DNA from: Strongylocentrotus purpuratus
Taxonomy: Eukaryota > Echinodermata > Echinoidea > Camarodonta > Strongylocentrotidae
Reading direction: 5' to 3'
Length of the DNA: 64,000 bases
Assembly (NCBI RefSeq): GCF_000002235.5
Contig: NW_022145612.1
Location: 19,978,360 to 20,042,359, forward strand
Part shown: in pieces, positions 43,711 through 55,188 of the stretch
How the letters are laid out: each line of letters opens with the position of its first letter
Numbering within the stretch: position 1 is the stretch's first letter
Translations under genes and position numbers: made by a program
The notes under the pieces: model-generated
Seen by the model: only the letters and a program-made list of their open reading frames with translations
What the model was told of the DNA's origin: nothing
Databases searched by the model: none

Positions 43711-45591
43711 TGGTTGTTTTTATTTTTTATACATTTACGGTCAAAATTAGATCAGGTAAACACTTTACTGTCCTTGATGGTTCGTAATACTTTTATGGAA
43801 AGTAGATATCAGATCTTTCGAGCACCTTTTCAATGTTTTCCAAATGGGCACTTGGGGCTTATATTGTTACAAATTACCCATGAGACCTTGTGTTTTCCGC
43901 AGGGGATGTCGACTTCAGATTTGAAGCGGAGAAATCTGCACTTTTCTGTCTGTATTCGTGTTAACTAACTATTAAAAGGCGACATCGTCTGGATGATAGT
44001 AAATGGTGTTCGATGATAATTATTAACTAGTACAGGTTTGTTTTTGTAGGCCTTTTTTTATGTAGATATATATGAATAATTACTTATTCATCCTTTATTC
44101 CGTTTGCTGTATGATGAACTCACATCATTGTAAAACTCAGTCGACATACGTCTTTTTAAACAATTGTCGCTCAGGTTTTTTAAAGATTTTAGCGTGTAAT
44201 TTTTTTAACACTGCAACACGACAAAATATTGTCAAGAACTGGCATGTAGATTTCAAATGCAGAAGATCTCAAAAATGAAAGGAGATTTTGATTGGCAACC
44301 TCTTTAAAAAGTATTGAACTATTTTCAATGAAACTTGGTAAATAATGCTGTGGGAGTTTTTCCTTATTTTTTAAAAACTTTTTGTTTGCAGGGGACTAAG
44401 AAAAAATTTCAAATTTATGATTATGTTTTTGTAAGACCTTGCATTTTCCAAACGTTACAAACAAAGTGCATGGAAAGTTATCTGTGCGTAATATAGGCCT
44501 ATGCAATGAGTCCTATTTCTTTCGCCTCAACATTTTGCATCAAACTTTCAAAACAAATTAAATTCTTAACACAAAGTTGGAAGTAAGAAGATTATTTCAA
44601 TTATATTCACAAAAACATAAAGTCAATCCAATATATTCAGTTTCTGAGAGGCAAAGTGGCTATATCAAATAAAATCCTAAACTACATGTTTATGTTCATA
44701 TAGAATTGTGAGAATATATATCATAATATCATTGTTCAATGTGTTTTGCCATACTTTAAATAATAACAGTTTAGATTTTTGTTTTCTCCTATTGAAACAA
44801 TGCTTTGTTGATTCCGAAAGTAAATTGCTCACGTTGCAATGATTGAAAGACCATGAGTTTACTTTCCGGACTATTTTCATTGGCTTTTGTACCAAAAAAA
44901 CATTGTCCATAAACTTATAAATACCATGATTACAAATGAATCATCAATCTTAAAATGTCACGGAGGTCAAGATTCATTAAGAAATGCTGAGGTCAAATGG
45001 CTTCAATGGAAATGTCTGGCATGAAATGCAGAGGTCATTAGTAGTGGCCTTTACCAAGTTTATATTGTTTCTATAACATTGGGTTATCTTTGTATATACG
45101 GTGGGAACATGAACCGACATCTTCCCTGTTCTGTTATAAATCAGTATGAAATTAACATCAGTTCTAGATTATACTACAGGGACAACATCAATGAATCTTG
45201 AATCAAAAAAATGATAGAGATGACTTCCATGTTTAGTCACACTGTAGATACAGGGGAAAATAATGTCGAACAGTACTGTTTATCGTGTACACAATCATGC
45301 AGTTTTGAAAATTACTATTGTGATGTGAGTTGTGATACTTATTTCATGCAGTTATGTAGACATAGCTCGTAAAATATATTTAGTTTATAGTATTCTACAA
45401 GATTTAAACAACTTACTGCGAGTGAAGGGTCATATGATTTGATGACGTCACGAAATTATCTTATAATATCAAGCAGGGATTACATCGTTTAAGATTTGTT
45501 GTTACCTGTCTTGTTTATCAAGATAACAACATTCTCGTTATAATATTTTGTTGTAAGATATCATGGCAAAAACATATTTATTTCACGTATC
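43711..45591. other. No recognised gene; three AGGTCA half-sites
   Basis: AT-rich sequence. AGGTCA words in direct orientation occur at 44964, 44990 and 45032; no standard nuclear-receptor spacing is present. Nothing else is seen. Confidence 0.5.
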
Positions 45592-45599
45592 CACACAAC

Positions 45600-45857
45600 C
45601 AGGCGCGTACGCAGGGGGGGGGGGGGGGGGGTTTGGGGGTTAAAAAAGTGTCCTCTTACCCCCCCCCCCCCCTCTTATTTAGCGGCTGGCTGAGTCGTTG
45701 CGATTTTTTTTGGACTCCAAAAAAAAAAAAAAAAAATGTCCCCCCCCCCCCCCCCACTGAGCGACTTTTCTGCCGGCGCGATTTTCAAATTTTCGGGAGC
45801 AAATTTTGGGCCCGATTTTAAAACCCCTCCCGTGAAAAAATCCTGCGTACGCCACTG
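45600..45857. mobile_element. hAT-type MITE with perfect 8-bp duplication
   Basis: CACACAAC at 45592-45599 and 45858-45865 flanks CAGGCGCGTACGCAGG and, inverted, CAGTGGCGTACGCAGG. The body holds G18, C12 and C14 homopolymers, an A-run of about 18, and GGGCCCGATTTTAAAACCCC. The intact duplication fixes the family as hAT-type and makes this one of the younger insertions. Frames across it are artefacts. Confidence 0.9.
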
Positions 45858-45865
45858 CACACAAC

Positions 45866-48077
45866 CCACTCTCTCAGACACAATAACACATTTTATTCTA
45901 AGAAAAACTTGTTACTTGTTCCCTTGAGAGTAAAATTGTTAAGCAAATTTAGACCATCAATCCACCCACATCATTAACGTTTCACTGCCAGTGATCATTA
46001 TTATAACGAAATGAGCTGTACGGTAAAGAATTAATATTCATGCCTCTGAAAATTGAGTTTTACAAACTTAATCTGAAGTTCATCAGAAAAGGGCCTACCA
46101 AAGATTTTATTTGGGGAAAGTACTGAATCGCCTAACCATATTATACTTTCTACATGTATGTTTAAACAAAAATCAACACTTCAATAATGTCAGATGGGAG
46201 AATCTGTAACACCATTTCTCACCAATATTATTTTTCAGAATATGGATGAAGGCCAGAGTGTATAAATGAGATGTTTTCTGTACGACTGGAAAGGAAGCTC
46301 TGCTTCCGGATTTACTGGAAGACACTGCACAAACACCTCAAAATAAGTTTCGAAAAGACATTAAATTAGGGTCCATGTCCTTGTTATTTACTAATTGCGA
46401 ATGCCAAAGACCACGGCATCTATATGCATGTGTTGTTTGTCTCCTTTAATGATCCAATACACACTCTGCCCCAGGTGTCCATTTTCATAACAAACCAAAT
46501 TAACTTGAGATTTCAAACTTCGTGTATATAGCGACAACAACATTACTTATTTTTTACTGCACGTGGAAAGTTGTTTTTGTGTCTTGCCCTTCGTGTATGC
46601 GCTGGTGACGATTCTAGATTTATTACCCCCCCCCCCCCATTATTCTCGTAAGGAAAAAATATTCTAGAACAGCTCCTGGTATGAGCTCCCTATCCCTTTA
46701 CTATCCTAGTTGTTCCTGTTTTCAGTGAGTTCACGATTATCCATATACTGTACAATGAAAACATTTCGCATCGAATGAAATGGTCGTAGATATTCATAAA
46801 AGCGTACAAAGTTAAATCACTAATTCACGGAGCACCGCCATAACCTATTTCATTGGTTGTTCTGTACAAAAATGTATTTTCTAAATTGTGTTAAATGTTT
46901 AGAATAAGTAACAGAGCTGTTTTTATTTCACGAAGTCGTCTATTTTGTTTGTTTTATTCGTTTGGTTGAATAATTGTTATTTATGGATGAAGAGAATGGC
47001 ATTTTATACACTGTTTATAAAAAAAAGTGTGTGTCATTTTTTCGTGACAAATTTTTATAAACACACACACATATACCCACACACACACACACATATACAC
47101 TTGCTTTTCAAACACTTTCCTACATTAGTCATGATGTCAACCTTGATCGTATATACACAAGCAAACGGTATACATACGTCTCCCACATCAGTAAACAATA
47201 TCTGAGTCATTTGGGGGAAAAATTCCTATTTAGCATATTGATTCCCTCAGGTGTTTTGTTTTCTGTTCTTGTTAAAAAGTGACCATGATTGGTCATGCTC
47301 ATTAGTGTGAGAGATGATTCTCTTCCCTTCTTAGATTTATTTCTAACGGCAGTTTGGATCACTAATGAAGTGTTTTCGTCCAATACTACTGACTCTCCAA
47401 TATCATAATGACTTTAAACATTTTTTTTTTGTCTTGAGGGGGTTTTTCTTCTACAAGGTCATTACATTTCTTGCAGTAAGCTATAAATTTCACTTGGAAT
47501 TGCAAACAATGCATTTCCTGAAATGTTGTCCTTATTACAATTCACCCACGCTCTCATTACGGTAGTTATGTCTACATTAACAAGCATCAGTGATTATTTT
47601 CTCGGTCCGTTTAGACATGTAGCGGAAAACCCCTTCAAAAACCTCCGCCTATTTTCTTCTTCTGTTTTTGTTGTTGTACACATTAATAGCAATTTTGAAG
47701 GAGGAAGAAAAAGCCGCGGCGACATGAATCATATTTTGTACCGCCTATAAATATAGCAGCTAAATTGTTTCAGCCGATCATTTTTTTCATTTTTTTTTGT
47801 TTACAGTAAGATTTTGACAAACTCTCCTCGTAAGAAATTCGTAAAGATGGCGAGGTTCCCCAGCACCCCTTAAAAAACACAATTTAATCGGGCGCTTCAT
47901 TGATATCACAAGAATCATGAAGGTGCTAATGTGGGATACCATCTTACCAAAAACGGAATATCAGGTATGGGGAAGAAATATCCATTCACAATCTTGTAAT
48001 ACACGTGTTTTCACAATGATTTTATTGACCGTATTTGATACGAACTTTGTTTTATGTCTTCATCTGCTTCCAATGTA
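45866..48077. other. No recognised gene; poly(C) and (CA)n
   Basis: Poly(C) near 46626-46639; CA-rich tract at about 47061-47099. Open frames up to 86 codons show no domain. Confidence 0.55.
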
Positions 48078-48330
48078 TTAATAATAATAATAATAATATG
48101 GGTAGTTATAATGTTTAGGCTTTGACGCTCATGGCGCTGTATTACCCTGGCTGTAGCCGAGTTGCCACAGTATATAGCGCTCAAGCATATCAGGTAGACA
48201 GGTACCCATTTACACCTGGGTGGACTGAGTGGCAAATGTAGATTAACGTCTTGCCAAAGGAAACTAGTGCCAAAGCGGGTCTTGAACCCCGTAACATGGG
48301 TGGCGCGTTATCCGAGCACCAACATGGCTG
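48078..48330 (-). mobile_element. tRNA-derived SINE (best copy)
   Basis: Minus strand from 48330: A-box-like TGGTGCTCGGATAACG, B-box GGGGTTCAAGACCCGC (48276-48291), then GTTTCCTTTGGCAAGACGTT, AATCTACATTTGCCACTCAG, CCACCCAGGTGTAAATGGGT, GAGCGCTATATACTGTGGCA, and a (TTA)n tail at 48078-48098. The head is tRNA-like, and the ATT tail suggests mobilisation by an RTE-type LINE (inference). Confidence 0.8.
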
Positions 48331-49729
48331 AACATTAAAAAAAAAAACGCGTATGCTTTCCCCCTTTTTTTTTTGCGGGGGTTTGCCGCTTCATTTTTGA
48401 ACGGGCCTTTATCCTGTTTTAGCAATCCTAGGGGTGTCAATAAATCACTATGAGGTGGCTTAGAAGTTTGCGGAAATTTTTTTTCAAGTTCCCCGCCTCC
48501 ATCCATTGAAAAAAAAATCCATAGTTTTTATCAAGATTTGTTAAAAGATGCAACACAGAAAAGGTCTCTTTTTTCTAACTAAAGGTATAAAGGGAAATTT
48601 ATCAAATTTTTCAAATTGCTTTTTTAAAATTAACTGTCCGGATACACAACGCCTGGGTACATGCCGTTTTAAATTCTACAATTAGTGTCACAAAATATCT
48701 GAATGGAAATCTCTTGATAAATGCTTGCAAATTACTTATCTCTGTATCCCCAGAAGAAAAGTGTCAACCGGAAAGAAGTATATCTATAAATATCATTTAC
48801 AATTTACTTATCTATTCTTAATCATTTTGTTATCGACTGGTGTAGAAAAAGGGAGAACGAATTTCCTGTCTCATCGAATTAAGATGTTAATGTGTTTGTA
48901 CCTACGGCGTTGTTTGAGACGAGGAACGATCATAATTTGGAAATTAGTGCTGGACGAATTTTAAAGTCGTGATAGAAATGTCAAAAAAAGCAGGTAAATA
49001 AACTGACGTCAAGAACAGAATACTGTTTAGGATAAAATTGATATTGAGTATAGCATATAAATGATACAGCTGAAAAACTCATGATTATACACAAGATTAT
49101 GTAAGAGTACGTAAGTGCAATGTTTGATGAAGAAATGTCTATTCCATAATGTTAGTTTTTTTATGTGAATGAAATGTAGATAGTTTGTCAAGGTGGTTCA
49201 AATACATTGGTTTATAGCTACTTCTCAGTGTGATTTATTCACGAAGAAGGGAAATCGGTTAAAGAGTCCATTATGTGTACACGATACACATCGTTTCTTA
49301 TTATAATCAGAAAAGAGCTTGTCTTCAAATACTGGAACAAGATGGTGACAAGTAAGGGAATGTATATGCCTTCTATATTTGCCTTATATTTGATTTTACC
49401 ATGGAAAATATTCTGTCCTGCTTTCACAAATAGAAGAAAAGTTTCAAGATACCATGCAACAAATAAAGCGCTTTGGGGAAGTTTTGGTGTGCATTTTGAA
49501 CGTAAAGAAAATATGGAAATTTGTGCAAATGTCATGATTCTGGAGTTTAAGATTTTATTAGAAATAATTATGGCGTAAATATAATTATGTGGGATTGGTA
49601 GTTGCAGCTGAAATGTCTGGTTAGAAACTATAAAGTAAAATGTACAGCCTCGACATAAACTCAATTCTTTTAGCCCCCCCCCCCCCCTCGAAGTATTTAA
49701 AGCAACAGAGTAACTGATTGCCAACACAT
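48331..49729. other. No recognised feature
   Basis: The overlapping frames at 49239-49727 (162 codons, minus) and 49273-49578 (101 codons, plus) show no recognisable domain. Being on both strands of the same AT-rich stretch, they look like chance. Poly(C) near 49674-49687. Confidence 0.45.
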
Positions 49730-49975
49730 CCCTTATGGAACAATCACAGTGTTACCACATAGTGGACCACACTGTGTACCATATAATCAAACACAGTGTG
49801 TTACCACAGTGTGGTAACACTGTGATTTTGGGACATGTGGTAACACTGTGGTGTACTATGTGATGCGTACCACAGTGTGGTAACGCTGTGGTATCGACTG
49901 CACCACATAGTACACCACAGCGTTACCACATGTCCCAAAATCACACGTGGCCCACACTGTGGTATCAACCACATA

Positions 49976-50582
49976 CATATGGCTCCGTTTAGTCTCATTT
50001 CACAACGCCCCCTATCGTCAGAGCATGGTCAGATTCAGCAGCCGAACATGTTAGCCTATGGATGTTTTTTTTTAAAATCGTTAAAAATTCATTTTTTGTT
50101 TAAACGAAAAGCACATCCACCCCGACGTACGTTATCACTAGCTCTTTCATTGGAGCCCTCATGTCTCATTGACTTTTGAAAGTTCACCCACCGTAATTTT
50201 TCAAAATAGGTTGCAAGCTCGTCATTGCCTATATTACACATGTGAAACAAGTCTAACTTTGGACTCAGTTTACCAAGCGATTTGAAGATTATAGGTCAAG
50301 CACACGAAACATGAAAAGCATGAATTATCATAGATCACTTCTGCCTATTTCATTTTGTCCATTTCATCCAACCCCCCACCGTAATTTTTCCATTTAGTAA
50401 AAGCAAACATTTTGCCGAGTTTAGCAAAAACATGAATATTCATGAACGGTCAGACAATACAGCCTTTTAGTACGTAACGTATAGTGAATGGGAATGTGCG
50501 ATGATCCGTGTACGAGGTAGAGGTCAGTGGTTTGTGCTGGCAATGTTCACGCGAGCGAAAATGAGACAATCGGAGCAATATG
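49976..50582. mobile_element. 607-bp MITE nested in the palindromic element
   Basis: The ends are CATATGGCTCCGTTTAGTCT and, inverted, CATATTGCTCCGATTGTCTC, both continuing CATTT. Left and right flanks ACCACATA and GTACACCACAGCG join exactly to the sequence present in the neighbouring unit at 50641-50662, which is the empty site; hence no visible target duplication beyond a possible TA. CCACCGTAATTTTTC occurs twice inside (about 50189 and 50376). No coding capacity. Confidence 0.8.
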
Positions 50583-50790
50583 GTACACCACAGCGTTACC
50601 ACATGTCCCAAAATCACATGTGGCCCACACTGTGGTATCAACCACATAGTACACCACAGCGTTTAATACCACATGTCCCAAGATTACATGTGGCCCACAC
50701 TGTGGTATAAACCACATAGTATACCACAGCGTTACCACACTGTGGTACGCACCACATAGTCTGGTAAACTGTGGCATCAACACCAGATGA
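50583..50790. repeat. ~67-70-bp tandem units with CCACA/TGTGG palindromes
   Basis: The unit ACCACAGCGTTACCACATGT, CCCAAAATCACATGTGGCCC, ACACTGTGGTATCAACCACA, TAGTAC repeats from about 50588, 50654 and 50724, the last diverging. Confidence 0.85.
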
Positions 50791-51178
50791 TACAAGTAAT
50801 TAGTACTTTACGCTATAATATTAATTTGGCAAGTGGCAACAAATAACACAGCATCACCGTGACTGGTTCATCTACAATTTCCAATGTAAAGTCATTGGTA
50901 ATAAGTAGGATTGTTTAAGTGTCCCAAACCTTCCATATAATTGTATTTTATTGAATATATTTTAGTTCATAGTTAGTATTTCCCTAATTCATGTTTAATT
51001 AAATGTAATTTACACAAAGTAGTAAAATGTCCTTATAATTGGCAATTTATATTTTCTAGTACTTTTGAAATGAATTGCATATAACTTAATCATCAGTAAT
51101 TAAGAATTATGCTTTAAATTCAGATAACTTGTATAAAAACATAGATCTGCACGCACCCCATATTCATTATGCAAATTA

Positions 51179-52390
51179 ACACATAGTGATTCATACCACA
51201 TTGTGGTAAATATGTGGCACACTGTGTTAATTATGTACGACTATGCGGAAGACAACATGTGATCGCCGAGTTTGCAGGTAGTTAAATACATACCACACTG
51301 TTGCAAATATGTGTCATTGTGTGTGAAATATGACCGATTATGTGGTAAATCGAACCCCACACAGTGGTAAATATGAGTCAATCTGTGTTAAATATGTACG
51401 AATATGTCGTAAACCACATGATTTGAAACCAACACTGTGACTATACTGTGATCACAGCGTTTACACATAGTTCAGTACAAACCAGACTGTGGTAAATATG
51501 TGTCACTCTGTGTTAAATATGTACGACTATGTGGTAAACCACATGATTTGAAGTCCACACTGTGAAAATACTGTGATCACAGAGTTTACACATAGTTCAG
51601 TACATACCACACTGTGGTAAATATGTGTCACTCTGTATCAAATATATACGACTATGTGGTAAACATCATGATTTGAAACCCACGCTGTGAAAATACTGTG
51701 ATCAAAGAGTTAACACATAGTTCAGTACATACCACACTGTGGTAAATATGTGTCACTCTGTGCTAAATATGTATGACTATGTGGTATAACACATGATTTG
51801 AACACCACACTGTGACAATACTGTGAACACAGAATTTACACATAGTTCAGTACATACCACACTGTGGTAAATATGTGTCATTCTGTGTTAAATATGTACG
51901 ACTGTGTGGTAAAACACATGATTTGAACACCACACTGTGACAATACTGTGAACACAGAATTTACACATAGTTCAGTACATACCACATTGTGGTACATCAC
52001 TCTGTGTTAAATATGTACGACTATGTGGACTATGTGGTAAACCACATGATTTAGACCACATACAATGACAATACTGTTAACACACAGTTAACACATAGTT
52101 CAGTAGATACCACACTGTGGTACATGTATGTCACTCTGTGTTAAATATGTACAGCTATATGGAAAACCACATGATCTGAACCCCACACTGTGACAATACT
52201 GTGACCACAGAGTTAACACATAGTTCAATACATGTACCACTGTGGTAATATGCGGTTCTCTGTGTCACGTATGTCAGTTTATGTGGATATTATGTGGTAA
52301 ACCACATGGATTGAAACTCCACACTGTGACATCAATGTGAACACATAATGTCCACGCAGTTTACACATAGTTGATTATGTGAACATAGTG
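51179..52390. repeat. 125-bp satellite array, about 9-10 units
   Basis: ACACATAG starts at 51463, 51588, 51713, 51838 and 51963 (exactly 125 bp apart), then 52091, 52216 and 52363; older units reach back to 51179. Each unit carries ACACATAGTTCAGTACATAC, CACACTGTGGTAAATATGTG, TCACTCTGTGTTAAATATGT, ACGACTATGTGGTAAACCAC, ATGATTTGAA, CCACACTGTGACAATACTGT and GAACACAGAGTTT. The ACATAGT...ACTATGT and CCACACTGTGG words make each unit self-complementary in part. Confidence 0.9.
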
Positions 52391-52418
52391 TGGCAACACT
52401 GTGATTGTTCCGTAAGGG

Positions 52419-53026
52419 ATATTTTACCCTGCATTCTTATCATCATTACTTCAACACATCGCAGTCCAAGAATACTTAATAAGTGGATGAGAAACCGCTA
52501 GAACATTTATGTTTCCCCTTAGTTAACGCCCCTATTTCACAAAAAACAATATTTCCGCATTACGAATACCTTCATGAAACTTTGAGGACATTCTAGTTTG
52601 TGACGTCCTCTAATCTCCCCCCCCCCCCTTTTTTTTTCTCTCCCTCTCTTTCGTGATGTCTTTTAGCGATTTTTTGGCGAGAAAGATATAATTTTTCAAA
52701 ACATGTTTACGATTTGATCCATGAATTAGTTGTGCTTACATCCGTAATTTATACATGCAGGTGACTAATTCCACGGAATGGGAAAACAAAAACGATTGCA
52801 CACAGCGGTATTTTCTCTGGTACCCCAATACATTCATTATAAAGGTTATGTATCTGTTGGCTACTTGGATTTTGAAAGAAATTGCAATACGATCATGAAA
52901 GTTATTTTAGAATAAGAGTAAATTGTATCTGCGTGATGTCCCTAACGGTCATGATGACTATTTTCAGCTATAATGTCTTGCGCAGAAATTTCATTGCAAT
53001 AGTGACTGTCTGGATGCTGGTGAAAT
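52419..53026. other. No recognised feature
   Basis: Poly(C)/poly(T) junction near 52616-52640; otherwise nothing. Confidence 0.6.
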
Positions 53027-53268
53027 ACACGGTTGTCCATAAATTATAGTTGGAATCACCTCTTTTTTCATGAAATTATTGTGACAATATGACTCATCCT
53101 TAGAATAAAGTTTATATTTCCTCAGAACTTACCTGATTTATTTATTAATTAATTAATTAGTTCTGAGAAGATATAAACGTTAGCTTTCAATAATAAATCA
53201 TGTTGTCACAATTATTTCATGAAAAAGAGGTAAGAAAATAATGATTTCAACTTTATGGGAAACAGTGT
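53027..53268. mobile_element. 242-bp foldback MITE
   Basis: Arms of about 100 bp: ACACGGTTGTCCATAAA, CCTCTTTTTTCATGAAATTA, TTGTGACAATATGA and GTTTATATTTCCTCAGAACT on the left pair with their inverses on the right (AGTTCTGAGAAGATATAAAC, TCATGTTGTCACAATTATTT, CATGAAAAAGAGG, TTTATGGGAAACAGTGT). The AT-rich loop is about 28 nt. Target duplication not evident. Confidence 0.8.
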
Positions 53269-54468
53269 GATGCTAAAATTTTGCTGGGTTCTACAGATAC
53301 ACTCTAAAAAGGTGTACATTCTGGAAGAGAATACAGAAACAAAGGACAAGAAATGAATTATTTTCTACTCTTTGTTGGTTAGCACTCCACTTTAGACGAA
53401 ATAAGCTTTGCTCTTTATCTTGCTATTCATAAAACAAGAACCAAAGACATGTTGACCTATTGGTTTGAGGTAAAAAAAAAAAAAAAAAACCTACTTTGGT
53501 TCAAATCACATTTACTTTGTACAAATTTATTCTTGCATATGCCTACTTTAGACGCTTGAAGAAAGGGAGGAAGAAACATTAACTCTATGATAAAACCCTT
53601 TCTTGGGGACGGGAGGGGGGGGGGGGGTAATTTCAGACAACAAGTGACACGATTAATATTTTGCAGAATGAAGTAAATGTTAACACACAAAAAAAAACAC
53701 CTTGACCAATGGTGTGTATTACCTGCGGTACAGGGTACAGCGTCTCGGGAGAAATCGCCTTCGGATGGCTAAGGTATTGGGTTAAATCTTTGATTTACAT
53801 GGTAAGGAAACACGGATTATGACAATGAAACTAGTGGCTTGACCAACAGGATAGCTCGGATTCGGCCATCGTAAATATATTATGCCCGTTGCACATGGGA
53901 AGTCATTACGACTGTGTTATTTACCTGCGCTAAGCTTGTTTGTGAAACGCCATGTTTGCCCGTACGCCAGTTACTTAAAAAAAAAAAATTCATTTAATTT
54001 TCTTCTATTCATAATTATGCCACTGATCACTATCGTCGAAAAACGATGTTGCCTAGACATCTCTTCTGTTGTGGCATTCATCCGTAATGGCTACTCCATA
54101 ATGGCTACTCCCTACCCCCCCCCCCCCCTCCCGCCCTCCCTCCACATCCCCAACTCACTAGTTCCCCAAGGCCAGATTCTCCCGGCACTTCCCCACTCCA
54201 CCACCGAACAACACATTATTTTCTCCAACACAAAAACTACATCCTGATTACAAAGAATCACCCTGAATCGAGAGATCAAACGGAAAAAATACGAGACAAG
54301 GAACATAATGACAAGTTCTCGATCATCGATCTTCTTCAACTTGAACAGAGTAAACAGGAAACCCATCGAAGGGGAGAGACCGAGGATGAAAAGGACCATC
54401 AAAAAGTCTTCAAGATAATCTGGTATTGATTGCTACACATGGACTTTCTCAAAACACACGGTATAGCA
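53269..54468. other. No recognised gene
   Basis: A-run at 53470-53488, poly(G) at 53617-53627 and poly(C) at 54115-54129. The 121-codon frame at 53882-54247 has no recognisable domain. Confidence 0.5.
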
Positions 54469-55188
54469 ATGGCGGATCGGGAGGGGTAGAGGAGGACGTG
54501 CCCCTTATTGGTCAATAAATATTTTTTCAGCTACCTTAAAGACGAGGTTAGGTTAGGTATAAGTGAATAAATATTCTTAAAGCCCCTCTAAAGTGTTGGG
54601 AGCCCCAAAAAATCTGATGAAAAATTTCACGTATATTGTACCTTATAAATGTGAATAAGAATGTCATTTAAGACACAATTTTCTTCAAGGATTTCAAAAA
54701 CAAATGTGTTTGAAGTCGAATACTAATGAAAAAACAGAAATCCCAAATCATGATTTTTTTTTTTTTTTACAAATATTGTCATCAAACACATTTTTTGTTG
54801 TTGTTGGGGGGGGGGGGAATCTTTGCAGAAGTGTGTTTTAAATGACATCCTCTTTCACATTATGATAAAATTTAAGTGAAATTTTGCCATCGAATTTTTG
54901 GCGAATTTGGGGATCCCAACACTTTAGAGGGCTTTAAGCTTTCTTTTGCCTTCCTTAAATATTTCTACAACCTCGGATGAAACTCTGATGTAACATGACT
55001 GTGTAGTTCCATGTACCAAGATATTTATCCAGTGCTTGTCATATCATTGATTTTTAGCAATTTGTATCTTTTTGAAAAAGAAAGAAATTTTGATTCCCAA
55101 ACGAGGGTTCCAAAACTTGATGATACATGGTTCGTGCTCCTTGCCCCCTTCTTAGAAAAGGACAAATACCCCTGGATCCGCCACTGCC
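54469..55188. mobile_element. ~720-bp element with CAGTGGCGGATCC ends
   Basis: The left end is CAATGGCGGATCGGGAGGGG and the right end, inverted, CAGTGGCGGATCCAGGGGTA. Ends resemble the hAT-type CAGTGGCG families, but an 8-bp duplication is not visible. About half of it is a nested TTAA-type MITE (54581-54933). No coding capacity. Confidence 0.75.
54581..54933. mobile_element. 353-bp TTAA-flanked MITE, nested
   Basis: TTAA at 54577-54580 and 54934-54937 flanks AGCCCCTCTAAAGTGTTGGG and its inverse (one mismatch). TTAA duplications are typical of piggyBac and Kolobok. The body has a T-run near 54758-54769 and a G-run near 54806-54817. A right-end fragment of the same family lies at 8843-8912. 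Confidence 0.85.

Larger units (their letters stand above)
49730..52418. mobile_element. 2,689-bp TIR element built of palindromic CCACACTGTGG repeats
   Basis: The left end is CCCTTATGGAACAATCACAG and the right end, inverted, CCCTTACGGAACAATCACAG; both continue TGTTACCACA / TGTTGCCACA. The flanking AT dinucleotides are compatible with a short duplication, but none is certain. Interior order: left block of CCACA/TGTGG palindromes with an inverted repeat (about 49811-49875 and 49903-49960); a nested 607-bp MITE; three ~67-70-bp units (50583-50790); a motif-free spacer (50791-51178); and a 125-bp satellite (51179-52390). No transposase or open frame of note. Superfamily unknown. Confidence 0.85.

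Noticed and set aside
49239-49727. 162-codon minus-strand open frame overlapping a 101-codon plus-strand frame
   Set aside because: No recognisable domain; both strands are open in the same AT-rich stretch, and the frame begins within a poly(C)-flanked region. Treated as chance.
51179-52390. Array with regular repeats and palindromes as a CRISPR array
   Set aside because: The units are contiguous 125-bp tandem repeats with no unique spacers, in an animal genome.
49730-52418. Transib/ProtoRAG identity based on CACAGTG words
   Set aside because: CACAGTG is not at the terminus, no 5-bp duplication is visible, and no RAG-like coding sequence is present.
53882-54247. 121-codon plus-strand frame
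   Set aside because: Crosses A- and C-homopolymers, no domain and no splice context.
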